Source: Sipunculus nudus
Lineage: Eukaryota > Annelida > Sipuncula > Golfingiida > Sipunculidae
Assembly: GCA_026874595.1 (NCBI GenBank)
Contig: CM049311.1
Coordinates: 34,121,676 to 34,185,675 of the forward strand
Length of the DNA stretch: 64,000 bases
Direction: 5' to 3'
Made by a program: the position numbers and the translations under genes. Below, piece after piece: positions 47,930-59,814 of this stretch. The first letter of the stretch is position 1, and each line of letters begins with the position of its first letter. A model generated the notes under the pieces. The model was not told where the DNA came from, ran no database searches, and saw nothing but the letters and a program-made list of their open reading frames with translations.

Positions 47930-48135
47930 TCCACTAAGATTTGCTGCGGCCGGCCGATTTTTACTCGGCCGAGCCAACCCGCACGGGCAATATCCGCGAG
48001 AACATGTCGACAGAGTCCGAGATCAACAGAAAAACCTGATCCACTGATTTTTTTAAACTCATTGTATCCTTGTACTGCCAACATGCCGCACGGCTTGTAG
48101 CACATTTAAATTTCAGCGCCAAGAAATCATAGGAC
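47930..48135. repeat. GC-rich block with CGGCCGGCCGA core
   Basis: GATCCACTAAGATTTGCTGCGGCCGGCCGATTTTTA resembles parts of a second GC-rich block at 55130-55330 (GATCCACTGCTGCGA and ATCGGCCGGCCGAT). Both stand out from AT-rich surroundings and probably derive from one repeat. Ends are not defined. Confidence 0.4.
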
Positions 48136-48352
48136 CTGATCTAATTAACAAGCGATATGGCGGAAGAAGTACTACAGGTTGTTGTCTGTGCCACCGCCGC
48201 TGTCGCAGTCGTATTCGAGTTGCCGCCTATATGTACTGTATAGCTAACCTATGGATTGTGTATAGTACAAGGTTTTGTGACGGATTTGTGATGGTAGGGA
48301 CCACTTATACTTTTGAGTTGGGTTGTCCTCGCGACGACCTTGGACAATTTTT

Positions 48353-49270
48353 TTAATATGCAAATGAGGGCCGCCATTGACAAAAATTCTATTTTTTCTA
48401 TCTCAATATCTTACCATGATAATTGGTCGAATATATTGTCTAGACCTAGGTTTTCTTGGTCAACGATTAAAATAAAACCATAATAACAACGGTTTAGTGG
48501 GTATTTAAAAATTTAATATGCAAATTTGCGCCGCCCTTGATGGAAATTCTGCCTTGCCCAATATCTCACAACTAACCAAGATAAGTGGCCAAATATTGCG
48601 TCTAGACCTACGTTTTCTTGGTCAAAGTGCCAGAAAAAATCACATTAATAACGGTTGAGTTAGTATTTTAAATTTTAATGTGCAAATTAGGGCTGCCATT
48701 GATGATGTCTACTTTCTTTGATATTTTCAGAACTAAAAAAAGATAACTTTTCGAACAATGTATATAGACCCAGGTATTTTAGGTTAAATATTCGAATGAA
48801 GTCCGTTTAGTCCGTATTTTTAAATATTAATATGCTAATTAGGGCCGCCATTGCTGAAGATTCTATTTCTTTAATCCAAAACTTAGCATGATAATTGGAC
48901 GAACTTAGGGGGAAGATCAAAGTTTTCATGGTCAATGTTTCAAATGAACCCATGTTAGCTAAAGTTTAGTCCGTGTTTACAAATTTAACATGCAAATTAT
49001 GGTCCCCATTGATTAAACCTTCTTTCCTCAATACTTCAGTTGGAAACCATGGTAACTGGTCCAACAGAACCCAAGTTTCCATGCCAAGGATTTTTAAAAG
49101 AACATCGGATAAAACACTTCAGATAATCTTCCGTACTATCAAAAGAACTTAGCATAATATTTAGTTACACATTATATCAAGACCTAGGTTTTCACGATTA
49201 TTTATTAAAAAACCCCTATAAATATGATTTTAAGTGAAATTTAGATTTTTATATACAAATGTAGGCTGTC
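48353..49270 (+). repeat. Degenerate tandem repeat, about 158-bp unit
   Basis: About six units, each opening TTTAATATGCAAAT(T/G) and followed by GGGCCGCCATTGA, AATTCT, ACCATGATAATTGG and AGACCTAGGTTTTC(T/A)TGGTCAA. Unit starts lie near 48353, 48513, 48677, 48828, 48988 and a decayed one near 49250. Divergence between neighbours is high. Confidence 0.75.
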
Positions 49271-49329
49271 CTTAAAGAAAGAGTATTTCTGTAATATATC
49301 AGTTAGAAACATTATTCACGTGAATTGGA

Positions 49330-49402
49330 TAGGGCGAAGCCCAGTGGCTGGAGCATAAGTTTTCGGTCCAAAGGGTCACGATTCAATCTTCAATACTTCC
49401 TC
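49330..49402 (+). repeat. tRNA-like SINE remnant
   Basis: GCCCAGTGGCTGGAGCATAAG (A-box-like) then GGGTCACGATTCAATCTTC (B-box-like) at tRNA spacing. Not a functional tRNA because the ends do not pair. Confidence 0.45.
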
Positions 49403-49409
49403 GAGACTT

Positions 49410-50360
49410 CCGCTCTGATGTCTTAAAGACAGATATGACCGTGTTATTCACAACTCCGCGCATATAAAGTCATATATTCTTAAATTAGTTAAAATGACAA
49501 ATTAAATGTCTTTCCATCATATCTTTCTCTTTCAATGCAAAGTTCCCTCTCCATTCCGCAATGAATCATAAGAAACACAATATATTCGACCAGTAGGCCC
49601 TCATGGTCACTGATTTTGCCCAGATCACCAACAAAAATTATATCCTTAAATGCAATTTAGAATAATCATAATGGACAGGTGTCAGTGTAAATACTAAAAA
49701 CAATTATGTTTGAAAAAAAAGTTGGTATTATTTTAACTTCCAAAAGATCACGTTTGTATGGTGTTAGCTTTTGTTCACATTATAGCATCAAATGCATGCA
49801 CTTTGTAACAATATATAATCAGGATAGGTAAACATGACAGGATATCTAAGCCTGAAAAAATTGCTTTGATACATTAGACATAGACCCTGAATAGAATTTA
49901 TACCGCATCACAAGACCAAGAGAAGAGTAGCTCACCAACTGTCAATTATTTTTTTTTATCAGAGGAGATTTTTATTCATGAAATAAGAGGTTTTCACCTG
50001 ATCAGATCAAGTTATATCGAACCAGGCCGGCCAGAATTAATGCTCGGTTTTGAATATTCATCACTGTTTGAGATATGCAGGAGATAAATCATACACGGAG
50101 ATGTATATAATGTAGTACATTATAGACACGAATATATGTTAGTCAAAGGCCTAACCGCCCGACTCTAGGTGCAGGCATATCAAGATAGGCATAACATACA
50201 AATCGGCATTTTCTACCACAAAGACTCGATTAATGTTGCTCTACCTTGGACTGCAAATATGGTAGCTTATATTACGATCCGACAAGCAGGGTTTTTTAAA
50301 TTATCGGTATTATATTGGCAGGATAATATAGGTGAAAAAATGATAATCAAATAAATTACT
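49410..50360. other. Noncoding stretch
   Basis: No gene or element supported. Confidence 0.45.
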
Positions 50361-50370
50361 TTACATCTCC

Positions 50371-51068
50371 TACGCTCCCGAGACAGCGGAAATCTTGCGC
50401 TTATAAAGAAGCAACTGATTTTCACGCTTCCTGCTTTGACCGTTTATAATATATTTAGACACCAGATGGCGGTTCGTTGTCCGCTGAAAAAAAAGTGTGC
50501 ATGATGTGACAAGCAGCCAACCAGATGCCAATAAACAAACACTCGACAGGCATCCTGGCTCCGCCCATAGCTGCGCATCAAGCGCCGCGTGATAACAGTT
50601 TTTGGTCGAATTTTAATTGCTCCCTCTGCATTCTCGCATCATTGACCGATTCGATTATGACATTATGACTGTGTTAGCGTCGCCATGTATCTGTTGTCTG
50701 CAGAACTGAAACCAGCCAGCGAGGTGTGTACGCAGCCGTTGTTGTTACGTTTTGCTTGAATTACAGCTCACCGGCCGGGCATCCTATGTGCCCAAGGCCC
50801 TAAGCAAACCACGTCTGCGCCAATTCTCGCTGAGCCTGTGGCCTGTTCAGACTGTTACCGGGGGATGAGCTGTCACTCAAAATGAAATGAACGTGATTGG
50901 CTCCGTGTATTCCTCGCTTGGCTGTGTCTTCCAGCACAGGGTCTCATCTGATTGGACAAAAATACAGTGCTCACCCCTGGTGTAGCAATTCAGGATACGA
51001 GGTCATAACAAACAGCGCTTGTGATATAGGTAGTAGGTCTATAGTTAAAGCGCTGTGTAAAGATCGTA
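50371..51068 (+). mobile_element. Non-autonomous DNA transposon, copy 2 (with 8-bp flanking duplication)
   Basis: Second copy of the element at 9534-10225, same orientation and about 698 bp. It starts TACGCTCCCGAG and ends GATCGTA, and it is bracketed by ACATCTCC at 50363-50370 and 51070-51077. One extra C stands between its right end and the duplication, the mirror of the extra A at the left of copy 1. The duplications of the two copies differ in sequence, so these are separate insertions. It carries the same CCAAT-box and GC-box words as copy 1 and no transposase. Confidence 0.85.
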
Positions 51069-51079
51069 CACATCTCCAT

Positions 51080-51560
51080 GTGCCATGAATTTTGGAATTT
51101 GGTATGAACATATATCATTGTCCAATCATATTCACCATGTATACAAACATTTATAATGGTGATTAGATAATTTGGTTAATTTGGACTTTTGACCTGAGAT
51201 AATGGACTGAATGGTATCATGATATCGTCAGACTTGATGTTCCAACCCAATTCATAAAAAAATAAGGAAAATATGTGTTATTTTTCTTTTATTGCCAAAA
51301 GATATATCAGATTTTCATATATTGCGAAAGAAGTGATATTGTAAATAAAGATAAACGTCTAGGCATATGTATTTTAAGTGGTTCTGAACTAGTCCGTGTA
51401 CACTGCATAAACTAAATGAAAGCCATACTGATGGCAAAACTGCTTGCATCGTCATATGGGGTTGTCACCCAGAAAGAGTGGGCAAAGGCTGTATACTCGA
51501 TGTTAATGTAAAATGTTTTTATATCCTAATAAATTTATCTAATACATTTATCTAATTTAT
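51080..51560. other. Noncoding spacer between two DNA transposons
   Basis: No gene supported. Confidence 0.5.
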
Positions 51561-51570
51561 ATCTTGGCAT

Positions 51571-52445
51571 CACAGGCACCCGTTTCCAGCACTACAATGT
51601 CCTAGAAACGGTAAACACATGGAGTATGGGCGATATACCCATTATAAGAGAACAAGGTAATGAACTCCACCGCTACGCGGGAAAGACAACTTTTTTTCAC
51701 AAGTCCGAATTCAGCAGAATTATCCGCTTTACAAGCATGATCACGCGCCTCTTTGTTGAAAACATCTTTATTTACAAGATGAAACTTCCAAAAATAAAAG
51801 TTCTCTGCACAAACCGCGAATTCCAGAACGTTTATTCCAGCTGCGACACCGTCATTTGTAATGTATACATTTACTAGTTGCGGAAGTTGACGTCACCCCG
51901 GGCTGAATGGATTTCCCCCTGAGCTGGCGTCTGTGATTGGCTGCATGGTGTCAGTCGTTTTCCACATCTCTTTTAGGCGCACAATTCAAACAACTGTCAA
52001 ATGGTCAATGAAGTTGAAAATCAGTGGGCATTGCATGCAAACACAACCAGGACCATTATGTCACTTGTTTTGTATACATTAACGTCTGTTCTATAATCAT
52101 AACATACATTAAACCCAGGATGACGTCAACTTCCGCAACTAGTAAATGTATACATGACAAATGACGGTGTCGCAGCTGAAATAAACGTGCTGGAATTCGC
52201 GGTTAGTATGGGGAACTTTTATATTTGGAAGTTTAATCTTGTAAATAAAGATGTTTTCAACAAAAAGGCGCGCGATCATGCTTGTAAAGCAGATAATTCT
52301 CCTGAATTCGGACTTGTGAAAAAAAGTTGTCTTTCCCGCGTAGCGGTGGAGTTCATTACCTTGTTCTCTTATAATGGGTATATCGCCCATACTCAACATG
52401 TTTACCGTTTCTAGGCCATTGTAGTGCTGGAAACGAGTGCCTGTG
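51571..52445. mobile_element. Foldback DNA transposon with ~339-bp inverted arms
   Basis: Left arm about 51571-51909 and right arm about 52107-52445 are inverted copies with scattered differences, separated by roughly 197 bp. Ends read CACAGGCAC(C/T)CGTTTCC. The element is flanked by a perfect 8-bp duplication CTTGGCAT at 51563-51570 and 52446-52453. Both arms carry a TGACGTCA palindrome near their inner ends (51888-51895 and 52121-52128). The parallel open frames on opposite strands (51626-51877 and 52139-52459) are the same arm sequence read in mirror. An 8-bp duplication fits hAT (or P/Merlin). There is no transposase, so it must be moved in trans. Confidence 0.9.
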
Positions 52446-52585
52446 CTTGGCATACTCATATAAAATATACTTTAGTCTGGTTAAGGAAGTAATCTATAAA
52501 TATATATAACTTATGTGAAAGAAAGCCCCAAATAAAAATATCCATTACAATTGGTGAAATATAGATACCAATGATTGATGCACGG

Positions 52586-53903
52586 TATACATTATGATTC
52601 TACGTCGTGGTATTAAGCATATAAAGTACACAAAGTCTTTTATACATTATGATTCTACGTCGTGGTGTTAAGCATATAAAGTACACATAGTCTTTTATAC
52701 GTTATGGTTCGACGTCATGGTATAAACCATATAAAGTACACATAGTCTTTTATACATTATGATTCTACGTAATGGTATTAAGCATATAATGTACACAAAG
52801 TTTTTTATACATTATGATTCTACGTCATGGTATTAGGCATATAAAGTACATAAAGTCTTTCATACATTATGATTCTACGTCGTGGTATTAAGCATATAAA
52901 GTATACATAATCTTTTATACATTATGATTCTACGTCATGCTATTAAGCATATAAAGTACACATAGTCTTTTATACATTATGATTCTACGTCATGGTATTA
53001 AGCATATAAAGTATACATAATCGTTTATACATTATGATTCTACGTCATGATATTTAGCATATAAAGTACACATAGTCTTTTATACATTATGGTTCGACGT
53101 CATGGTATTAACCATATAAAGTACACATAGTCTTTTATACATTGTGATTCTACGTCATGGTATTAAGCATAAAAAGTACACATAGTCTTTTATACATTGT
53201 GATTCTACGTCATGGTATTAAGCATATAAAGTACACATAGTCTTTTATACATTATGATTCTACGTTATGGTATTAAGCATATAAAGAACACATAGTCTTT
53301 TATACATTATGATTCTACGTCGTGGTATTAAGCATATAAAGTTCACATAGTCTTTTATACATTATGATTCTACGTCATGGTATTAAGCATATAAAGAACA
53401 CATAGTCTTTTATACATTATGATTCTACGTCGTGGTATTAAGCATATAAAGTACTCATAGTCTTTTATACATTATGATTCTACGTCGTGGTAATAAGCAT
53501 ATAAAGTACACATTGTCTTTTATACATTATGATTCTACGTCATGGTATTAAGCATATAAAGTACACATAGTCTTTTATACATTATGATTCTACGTCATGG
53601 TATTAAGCATATAAAGAACACATAGTCTTTTATACATTATGATTCTACGTCGTGGTATTAAGCATATAAAGTACACAGTCTTTTATACATTATTATTCTA
53701 CGTGATGGTATTAAGCATATAATGTACACATAGTCTTTTATACATTATGATTCTACGTCATGGTATTAAGCATATAAAGAACACATAGTCTTTTATACAT
53801 TATGATTCTACGTCGTGGTATTAAGCATATAAAGTACACATAGTCTTTTATACATTATGATTCTACGTCATGGTATTAAGCATATAAAGAACACATAGTC
53901 TTT
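52586..53903 (+). repeat. 55-bp satellite array, about 24 copies
   Basis: Each unit reads TACATTATGATTCTACGTC(A/G)TGG then TATTAAGCATATAAAGTACA and CATAGTCTTTTA. Period is 55 bp, with one unit about 2 bp short near 53665-53690. Variants are ordered: in the right half, units with CATGG and AAAGAACAC tend to alternate with units with CGTGG and AAAGTACAC, giving a 110-bp higher-order repeat. There are no unique spacers, so this is not a CRISPR array. Confidence 0.95.
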
Positions 53904-54091
53904 CTCCTAGATTAAATGTTTTACCGATCTCTCAGAGTTAGCTTCGCAAAACGACATCTGACCAGGAAACCTCAGGTTTAGCAAATATATTTGACCACTT
54001 ATCAGTATTTTAAATATATATTGGAGAAAATAGGTTTTACCGCAATGACTTCCGTAATTTGCATTTTAAAAATAAACAAGTAAAACATGGG

Positions 54092-54835
54092 TCAGCCCCG
54101 GAAGCGGGGGACATTGTTTTGGGTTTGTCTGTCTGTCTGTCCTTCTGTCTGTCTGTCTGTCCGTCCGTCAAGTTTCATTTCCGTGCGATAACTTTCATAT
54201 TTATTATCCGATTTCATCCAAATTTGGGTCAGTGATTGCTCTCATGCTTACTATGATTTGGATAGGTTTTAGAGTGTCAGGCATCTGTCTGTCTGTGTGT
54301 GTCACGCTGTTTGTCAGTCCGTCAGATTTTCATTTCCCAGCCATAACTTTCTTATATATTATCTGTTTTTTATTTAAATTTTGGTCAGACATTGCTCTCA
54401 TACATACCTTGGTTGGGGTTAATTTTGGAGTGTCTTACTTTTCTCGGTCTGTCTGTCACTTTTTCTGTCCGTTTGTCAGGTTTTCGTTTCCCTGCTATAA
54501 CTTTCCTAAATATTATCCGATGTCATTCAAATTTTGGTCAGTGATTGCTCTCATGCTTACCTTGCTTTGGATTTGTTTTGAAGTGTCTGGCTTATGTCCG
54601 TCGCTCTGTCTGTCACTCTGTCAGGTTTTTGTTTTTGTGGGATAACTTTCCTAAATATTATCCGATTTCATTCAGATTTTGGTCAGTGATTGCTCTTATG
54701 CATACCCTGGTTGGGATTTGTATTTGAGTGACTGGCTTCTGTCTATCTGTCTGTCACTCTGTCTGTCCGTCCTTTATCAAGCATGAAAAACAACAAGGTC
54801 CCAAAGCGGGGGACAATAATTCCACGAATTTGCTT
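54092..54835 (+). repeat. Interspersed repeat with ~150-bp tandem units
   Basis: Opens CCCGGAAGCGGGGGACATTG followed by (TCTG/TCCG)n. Four units then each carry GTCAG(T/A)(G/C)ATTGCTCTCAT, GTCTGTCTGTC, and TTCC...ATAACTTTC...TATTATC(C/T)G. Unit landmarks lie near 54228, 54382, 54537 and 54682. It closes with CAAAGCGGGGGACAATAATTCC, a direct echo of the opening. Open frames across the units (54232-54645) come from unit length and are not a protein. Confidence 0.75.
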
Positions 54836-54839
54836 GTTT

Positions 54840-55795
54840 CGGTATGTTTCGGGCAACATTACAGAAAAAAGGGTTCAATGATCAACTTTGAACATTTCCC
54901 ATAAAATTATACTATAAATATAAAAACAATTATCCATTTACATACAGGAAATTTCTTGCAATTTAATAATTCATTTGAGATCCCTCTGATGGAGATAATA
55001 TAAATGGGATTTAGGAACTGCAGCCATAAATTTCGTGTATGTTGAACAGTTTTACAAATTTGAGATGCCTGTTATCAGGCATAAATCTCATATGGTTTGG
55101 AGCGGTCTGCGGTTTTACAGGACTATATTAGTATTTAACGGCCTGAGCCGGGCCGATTAAATCAAAAAGTTTCGATTGACTCGCACGAAGCACGCACGTC
55201 TCGGTCCGTCCAAATAAACCGGCGCGGCGCTGAGATCCACTGCTGCGATACCCGTGCGGATGACTCGAAATCCGGCGCGGCTGTTGCACGACGTCTAAAT
55301 CGGCCGGCCGATGAGCAACTTCAGAGTCCCTCATATGAAAAAAAGGTTAAATGCAAAATCACTTATGTTATCAAATTGTTCGACCTCAAAGTGGGTCCAT
55401 GGACATCAGTATGTCTTAGAAATATAATTTCGTGTCAGGATCAGCATTTTTGATACATCTACAAATGGGGTTTCCAGCAATATATCAGAACATATTTACA
55501 TAGGGATGCATAACAAAACGAAAGGTAGGAACCTGATTTGACCTACAAACTCTTGCATATTATCACAGAACCCAAAGGAGCAAATGTCGCTGGTTCAAAC
55601 CCTACCGGTTCTCTAAGGCTAAAAATGGTAACCTTTCGATAGAACCAAAATTAAACGTTATTAATTTTGAATTGTTCCTGGCCCCGACAGAAAAAAAACT
55701 GACATCTAAAAGGTTTAAAAATATTAATTTATTCTCATCTTAAACATCTTAAACTAATACCGTATATTTTTAGGTATTTCACCGTTTGGTCGTAT
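54840..55795. other. Noncoding stretch with a GC-rich block and a tRNA-like B-box
   Basis: The GC-rich block 55130-55330 (CGGCGCGGCGC, CGGCCGGCCGA) relates to 47930-48135. GCTGGTTCAAACCCTACC near 55590 is a B-box-like word that may be a SINE remnant. No gene supported. Confidence 0.4.
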
Positions 55796-55799
55796 GAGT

Positions 55800-56330
55800 T
55801 TATGCCATAGCGGGCGGCGCCCGTCCGTCCGTCCGTCCGTCCGACCGCCGTTCATTCACAATTTACAGAAAACCTATAGAGCTAGGTGAGGGCTTTAAAT
55901 TTCTATTTTGAATTTTGAAATTTATTAATAATGCAAATTTATGCAAACCTTTTTTAAAGTAAAAAAATTCACCTACTCATTTGTTTCTTGACCGATTTTG
56001 ATTTTGTTTGGTTTTTTTTCTATTGGATTAGATGTGAGCTTTTAAATTTTTTCACATAATTTTAAAATTAATTAATCATGCAAAAGCATGCAAAAATGAT
56101 CAAAATGACAAATAATGCCCCTCTCCTTTATTTCTAGATCAATTTTTAGTCTGCTTATTTTTCTAATAGAGTAAAGATTGAATTTTTAAAATTTTACATC
56201 GAATTTGAAATTCATTATTTATGAAAACTTTTCAAAACCACAAAGAAAAAATCTCCTTTATTCTTGACAGGTTTTTATTTTTGATTATTTAGATTCCTTA
56301 CGAGGGAGGTTTATAGGGACTTGTGCGATT
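55800..56330 (+). repeat. TCCG-initiated interspersed repeat with AT-rich units
   Basis: A (GTCC)n run (55829-55843) follows GCGGGCGGCGCC. Three loosely similar AT-rich units follow, each with AATTTTGAAATT/AAAATTAATTAAT and ATGCAAA words (near 55920, 56060, 56200). Same general style as the repeats at 19591 and 54092. Confidence 0.5.
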
Positions 56331-56339
56331 TTTTTCTGT

Positions 56340-57372
56340 CGATGGATTTACTGCCCTTTGTTGTTTGATAGGAAGCGAGTGCTTCCGCCCTAACGTGTAG
56401 TCCCAAACCGAAATGGAACTCTGCAGATGTACATACACACAGTAAGAAGTTTATAAGACAGCACTAAGAAATGGAGGCTGTTACCTCCACCAACAATCTT
56501 TAAAATAAAACATAAAAAAAAACTTTTTGAAACATGGGGTGAATTAATGTGTGGTGCCCTATTGTGAACGTCAACTCCTTCAAAGTGTCTTATATTTGAT
56601 ATCGCATACAGGTTGGATATGGAAGAGTTATAGAAAAAAAGAAAGGCTATAGAAGTTAATAGAATACAGTCCATATTACTGACCTCTTTTTTCATTTACT
56701 TTGATCCTTGGATTTGCATTTTCCAGCATGTGTACAATTTCAAAAGGGGTTTTCAAGAGTCATTAGCCTGATGGAGAGTGATCATAAAATCAGTCCACCA
56801 AAACAAACCAAGCAGGCATCAATAACTATGGTATGTTTGCCCTTAGGTAAGAGGTTATAACACAATTATTAAAAGTATTCGGACTAAATTTTTAGTAAAG
56901 TAATTTCACTTAAAGTAAGCTATTCACATGCCTTATCTGTAGAATGCATATGATTTCCGGCTTACTCTAGAGACATACTTATATGCTGGTAATTCCTGCT
57001 CAGAAAGGCTGTTATAATGTTTCTGGGACGTATGCATGCCTGCTTTGTTTATCGACTGTTAGTAAACACGGTACATGCACCTATGCTGAAAAACCATGTA
57101 AACGAAAGTGAATGGTTGCATATGTGTGAATGCTGAAAAGTTAAGTAATTGCAAAATGCCCTGTGCAAAACCTTGCTGAATGTATTTGGGTTATTTTCGC
57201 GGGCCCCACGTGTTATAAACACGTTGATATAAAAAATCATGAGATTATGAGATTATCATTAGTAAATTAATGTCAGAATATAGGCTACTTTAATCCATTC
57301 ATAGAAGGCACGCAGCCTGCTTATAGCAATGAACTATTTGCGAAAGCAGGTTGTTTGATTTACCGGCTTTGC

Positions 57373-57376
<4 letters not shown>
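56340..57376. other. Noncoding stretch
   Basis: No gene. Contains copy 3 of the CTGTTAGTAAACAC repeat. Confidence 0.45.
56960..57140 (+). repeat. Dispersed repeat with CTGTTAGTAAACACGG core, copy 3
   Basis: Aligns with 15470-15545 (CTGTTAGTAAACAC, GTACA-GCACC) and 18100-18350 (GGTAATTCC-upstream region, then the same core). Confidence 0.6.

Positions 57377-57422
<46 letters not shown>
57377..57422. repeat. (AT)n microsatellite
   Basis: AT dinucleotides. Confidence 0.95.
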
Positions 57423-57424
<2 letters not shown>

Positions 57425-57429
57425 TTAAA

Positions 57430-57885
57430 TACTTAACAGTCTAAACCAAGGGTCATTTCGCTTCACGCTTACGCTACAATCACCTCTGTTAATGAACACG
57501 AACTATCTGCAATTGATCCTATCATGACCGTGTGTCATGGACAAACTAGACAGAATATTTTCTACGGCTGGGTTAAAGTTCTTATGATACAGCTGCGAAA
57601 CAGTTTCGACACAACGCTATAATTAATACATTCCTGGCCTGTCATTCTGTATTTTTTTAGATTATTATTTTACTTTCACACACATTTGGACTTATGGCTT
57701 GCCTATGCCACTATTGCTGATTATATGTATTTATTTCGGTTTGTTGATGATTTTTCTGCATTATTTTTTTTGCTTTTTAAGCCTAGCCGTAACGTAGTTT
57801 TTCGCTGTTATGATTTCACGTCAATTCGTTGTGATCATTTTTATTGATATATAACAATTATTACATCTGTGTGGAAAAAACTTAC
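57430..57885. other. AT-rich noncoding stretch
   Basis: No gene or repeat structure seen between the AT array and the minisatellite. Confidence 0.45.
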
Positions 57886-57894
57886 ATTTTTTTT

Positions 57895-58215
57895 TCAAAA
57901 ACTCATCCACACCCTTAATTCTTTACATCAACGCCCTACATTCTTTTTCATCAACGCCATTCTTCTCACCAAGACTACGTCATTCCTCTCACGACCGCCC
58001 TCTATTCTTCTCATCCATGCCATTTTTCTCATCCACGCCCTCCTTGATCTCGCCAAAGCCTACCAGCCTTCACGAATGCCCTTCATTCTTCTTATTTATA
58101 CCCTTCATTCTTCTCATTCACGCCATTCTTCTCATTTACGAACTTCAATTTGCTCACCAACACTGCGTTCTTTTTACCAACGCCGATCCTGCTCAAACTT
58201 GCTCACGGGGGTCCG
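57895..58215 (+). repeat. Degenerate C/T-rich minisatellite
   Basis: Loose repeats of a roughly 22-bp motif built from TTCTTCTCATCCACGCC (variants TTCTTTTTCATCAACGCC, TTCTTCTCATTCACGCC). It is strongly purine-poor on this strand. The hydrophobic-looking open frame of 121 codons starting at 57869 is produced by the repeat and lacks a domain. Confidence 0.7.
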
Positions 58216-58219
58216 ACCT

Positions 58220-59810
58220 GCCTTTAAAATCTAATAAATGAAAGCTTAAACCATTGCAAATAGTAAATAAATTAAATAATATAATAATAAATCAGTTTAA
58301 ATGAGTTTTTTTTATTTGGTCGTATTCTAAAATGTAAAATTCGGGTTGCATAGTTTTATTTATAAAACAGGATTACTATATATTTCCTGCCAGTTTGTTG
58401 AGTAGCCTTTTCTCCGATATATTGCCTGTACAAAATTGGTTCTTATAGTATATATGCTTCCTTAAAAACATGGACTAATGTTTCAGTCATTTTCTAAATT
58501 CCCTGAAGCTTTTAGTCAATTATATTTTACATGAGTGAATCCGGCAATATGCTATTGAGTCAAATTTGGAGGCAATTTACAAATTGACCTTTTTATGAAT
58601 TGGCTGTAACATATTCATGATTTGTACTGCAAATTGGATGCTTTATGCTATGCAGTATTTCTCTCGTATGCATAGCTATCAATAGAATTTTTAAATTAGA
58701 AACATAAATAAATTTGTTGTTATCATTTCTGTGAGTAAAATCATAACAAGAGTCCATATTCTGTAAATTAAAAAAAAATGACCCATGGGTTATATGCCTA
58801 AGCTGATATCTGACATTGAGATAACAAATTTGATTGCTGTAATTTTAGTATTTACACAATACTTTCTGTGGTAGATTTGTAGAGTTCATTGATGGATTTT
58901 CTTCAAATTTTCAAAGTTAGTGCAAAACTGATGTTTTCCAGCAAGAAAAACTAACACGAGTCTGGTTTTCCCAAGTGCTAGAAATACACAAGAATGCACG
59001 TTACTCGCAGAATATAGGTCACAATACTTTTTCGTATGCAAAAAAAATTGAGCGGTTACGATTTTTGCCATGATAACTGATATCGGTCGTTATTTCTGAA
59101 TACAATAAATGCAACAAAAATGTATAAATATTTAGAAAATGAAGAAAGCACCAGCAGTTATATAAAGCTGAAAGGGCTGTCCTTGATCATCAAGCTTACC
59201 AAATGTAATTTAATGTATGGATTTAAGGTATGAATCAGATGCCTTTTCTGTATTTTGCAAATGCGGAGATCTCGTTATACATATTTTATTCAAGTTTTCC
59301 ATGGTGATTGAGACATGTGCGTTCTTTCAATTTGTACATTGAATGTACATTAAATTTGATTATGAAGTATTTAGATTTAGTTTGTGTTTGTAGTCAGTCT
59401 CACCCAACTTTACCCTTTACATTACCTTCCTGGTACGTTGGGTCTGTTTATTCTTCCTGAGGAGCATTCATTCGAAGCAGTCATAATAAGCACTAGAGTA
59501 GTATTCGTTCTACATTTGCCTACCGCTCATAACCGTGCATTAAATACTTGATCAGAAAGATGCATCTTCAAATCCTTCGCAAGAAAATACTTGATGTGAC
59601 CTACGTTTAACCTGTAGCGGCGCACTTGTTGTTGTTGAGTACTACGCCGGAGGAGGAGGGGGCTAAATTTAACACCGACGTAAGAAAATCTAACAAGTGA
59701 CCCATGGGTCATGACGCTCAACTGACTGGGAAGAGATTCGCAAAAGGAAATTTTATCATCTGAATGGTAGTATATACCCATTCAACTGAAGCATCAAACA
59801 GATTAACCAA
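58220..59810. other. AT-rich noncoding stretch
   Basis: No gene or element supported. Confidence 0.5.
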
Positions 59811-59814
59811 CAGG

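Noticed and set aside
51626-52459. Two similar proteins encoded on opposite strands
   Set aside because: They are the two arms of the inverted repeat. Most differences between them change amino acids, so no selection on a protein is evident.
52586-53903. Regular repeats that could look like a CRISPR array
   Set aside because: The 55-bp units are contiguous with no unique spacers, and the window is eukaryotic. This is a satellite.
54232-54727. Cysteine-rich hydrophobic open frame of 137 codons
   Set aside because: It spans four ~150-bp tandem repeat units, and the apparent protein repeats follow the DNA repeats.
57869-58241. Leucine/isoleucine-rich open frames resembling a membrane protein
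   Set aside because: They are translations of a C/T-rich degenerate minisatellite.
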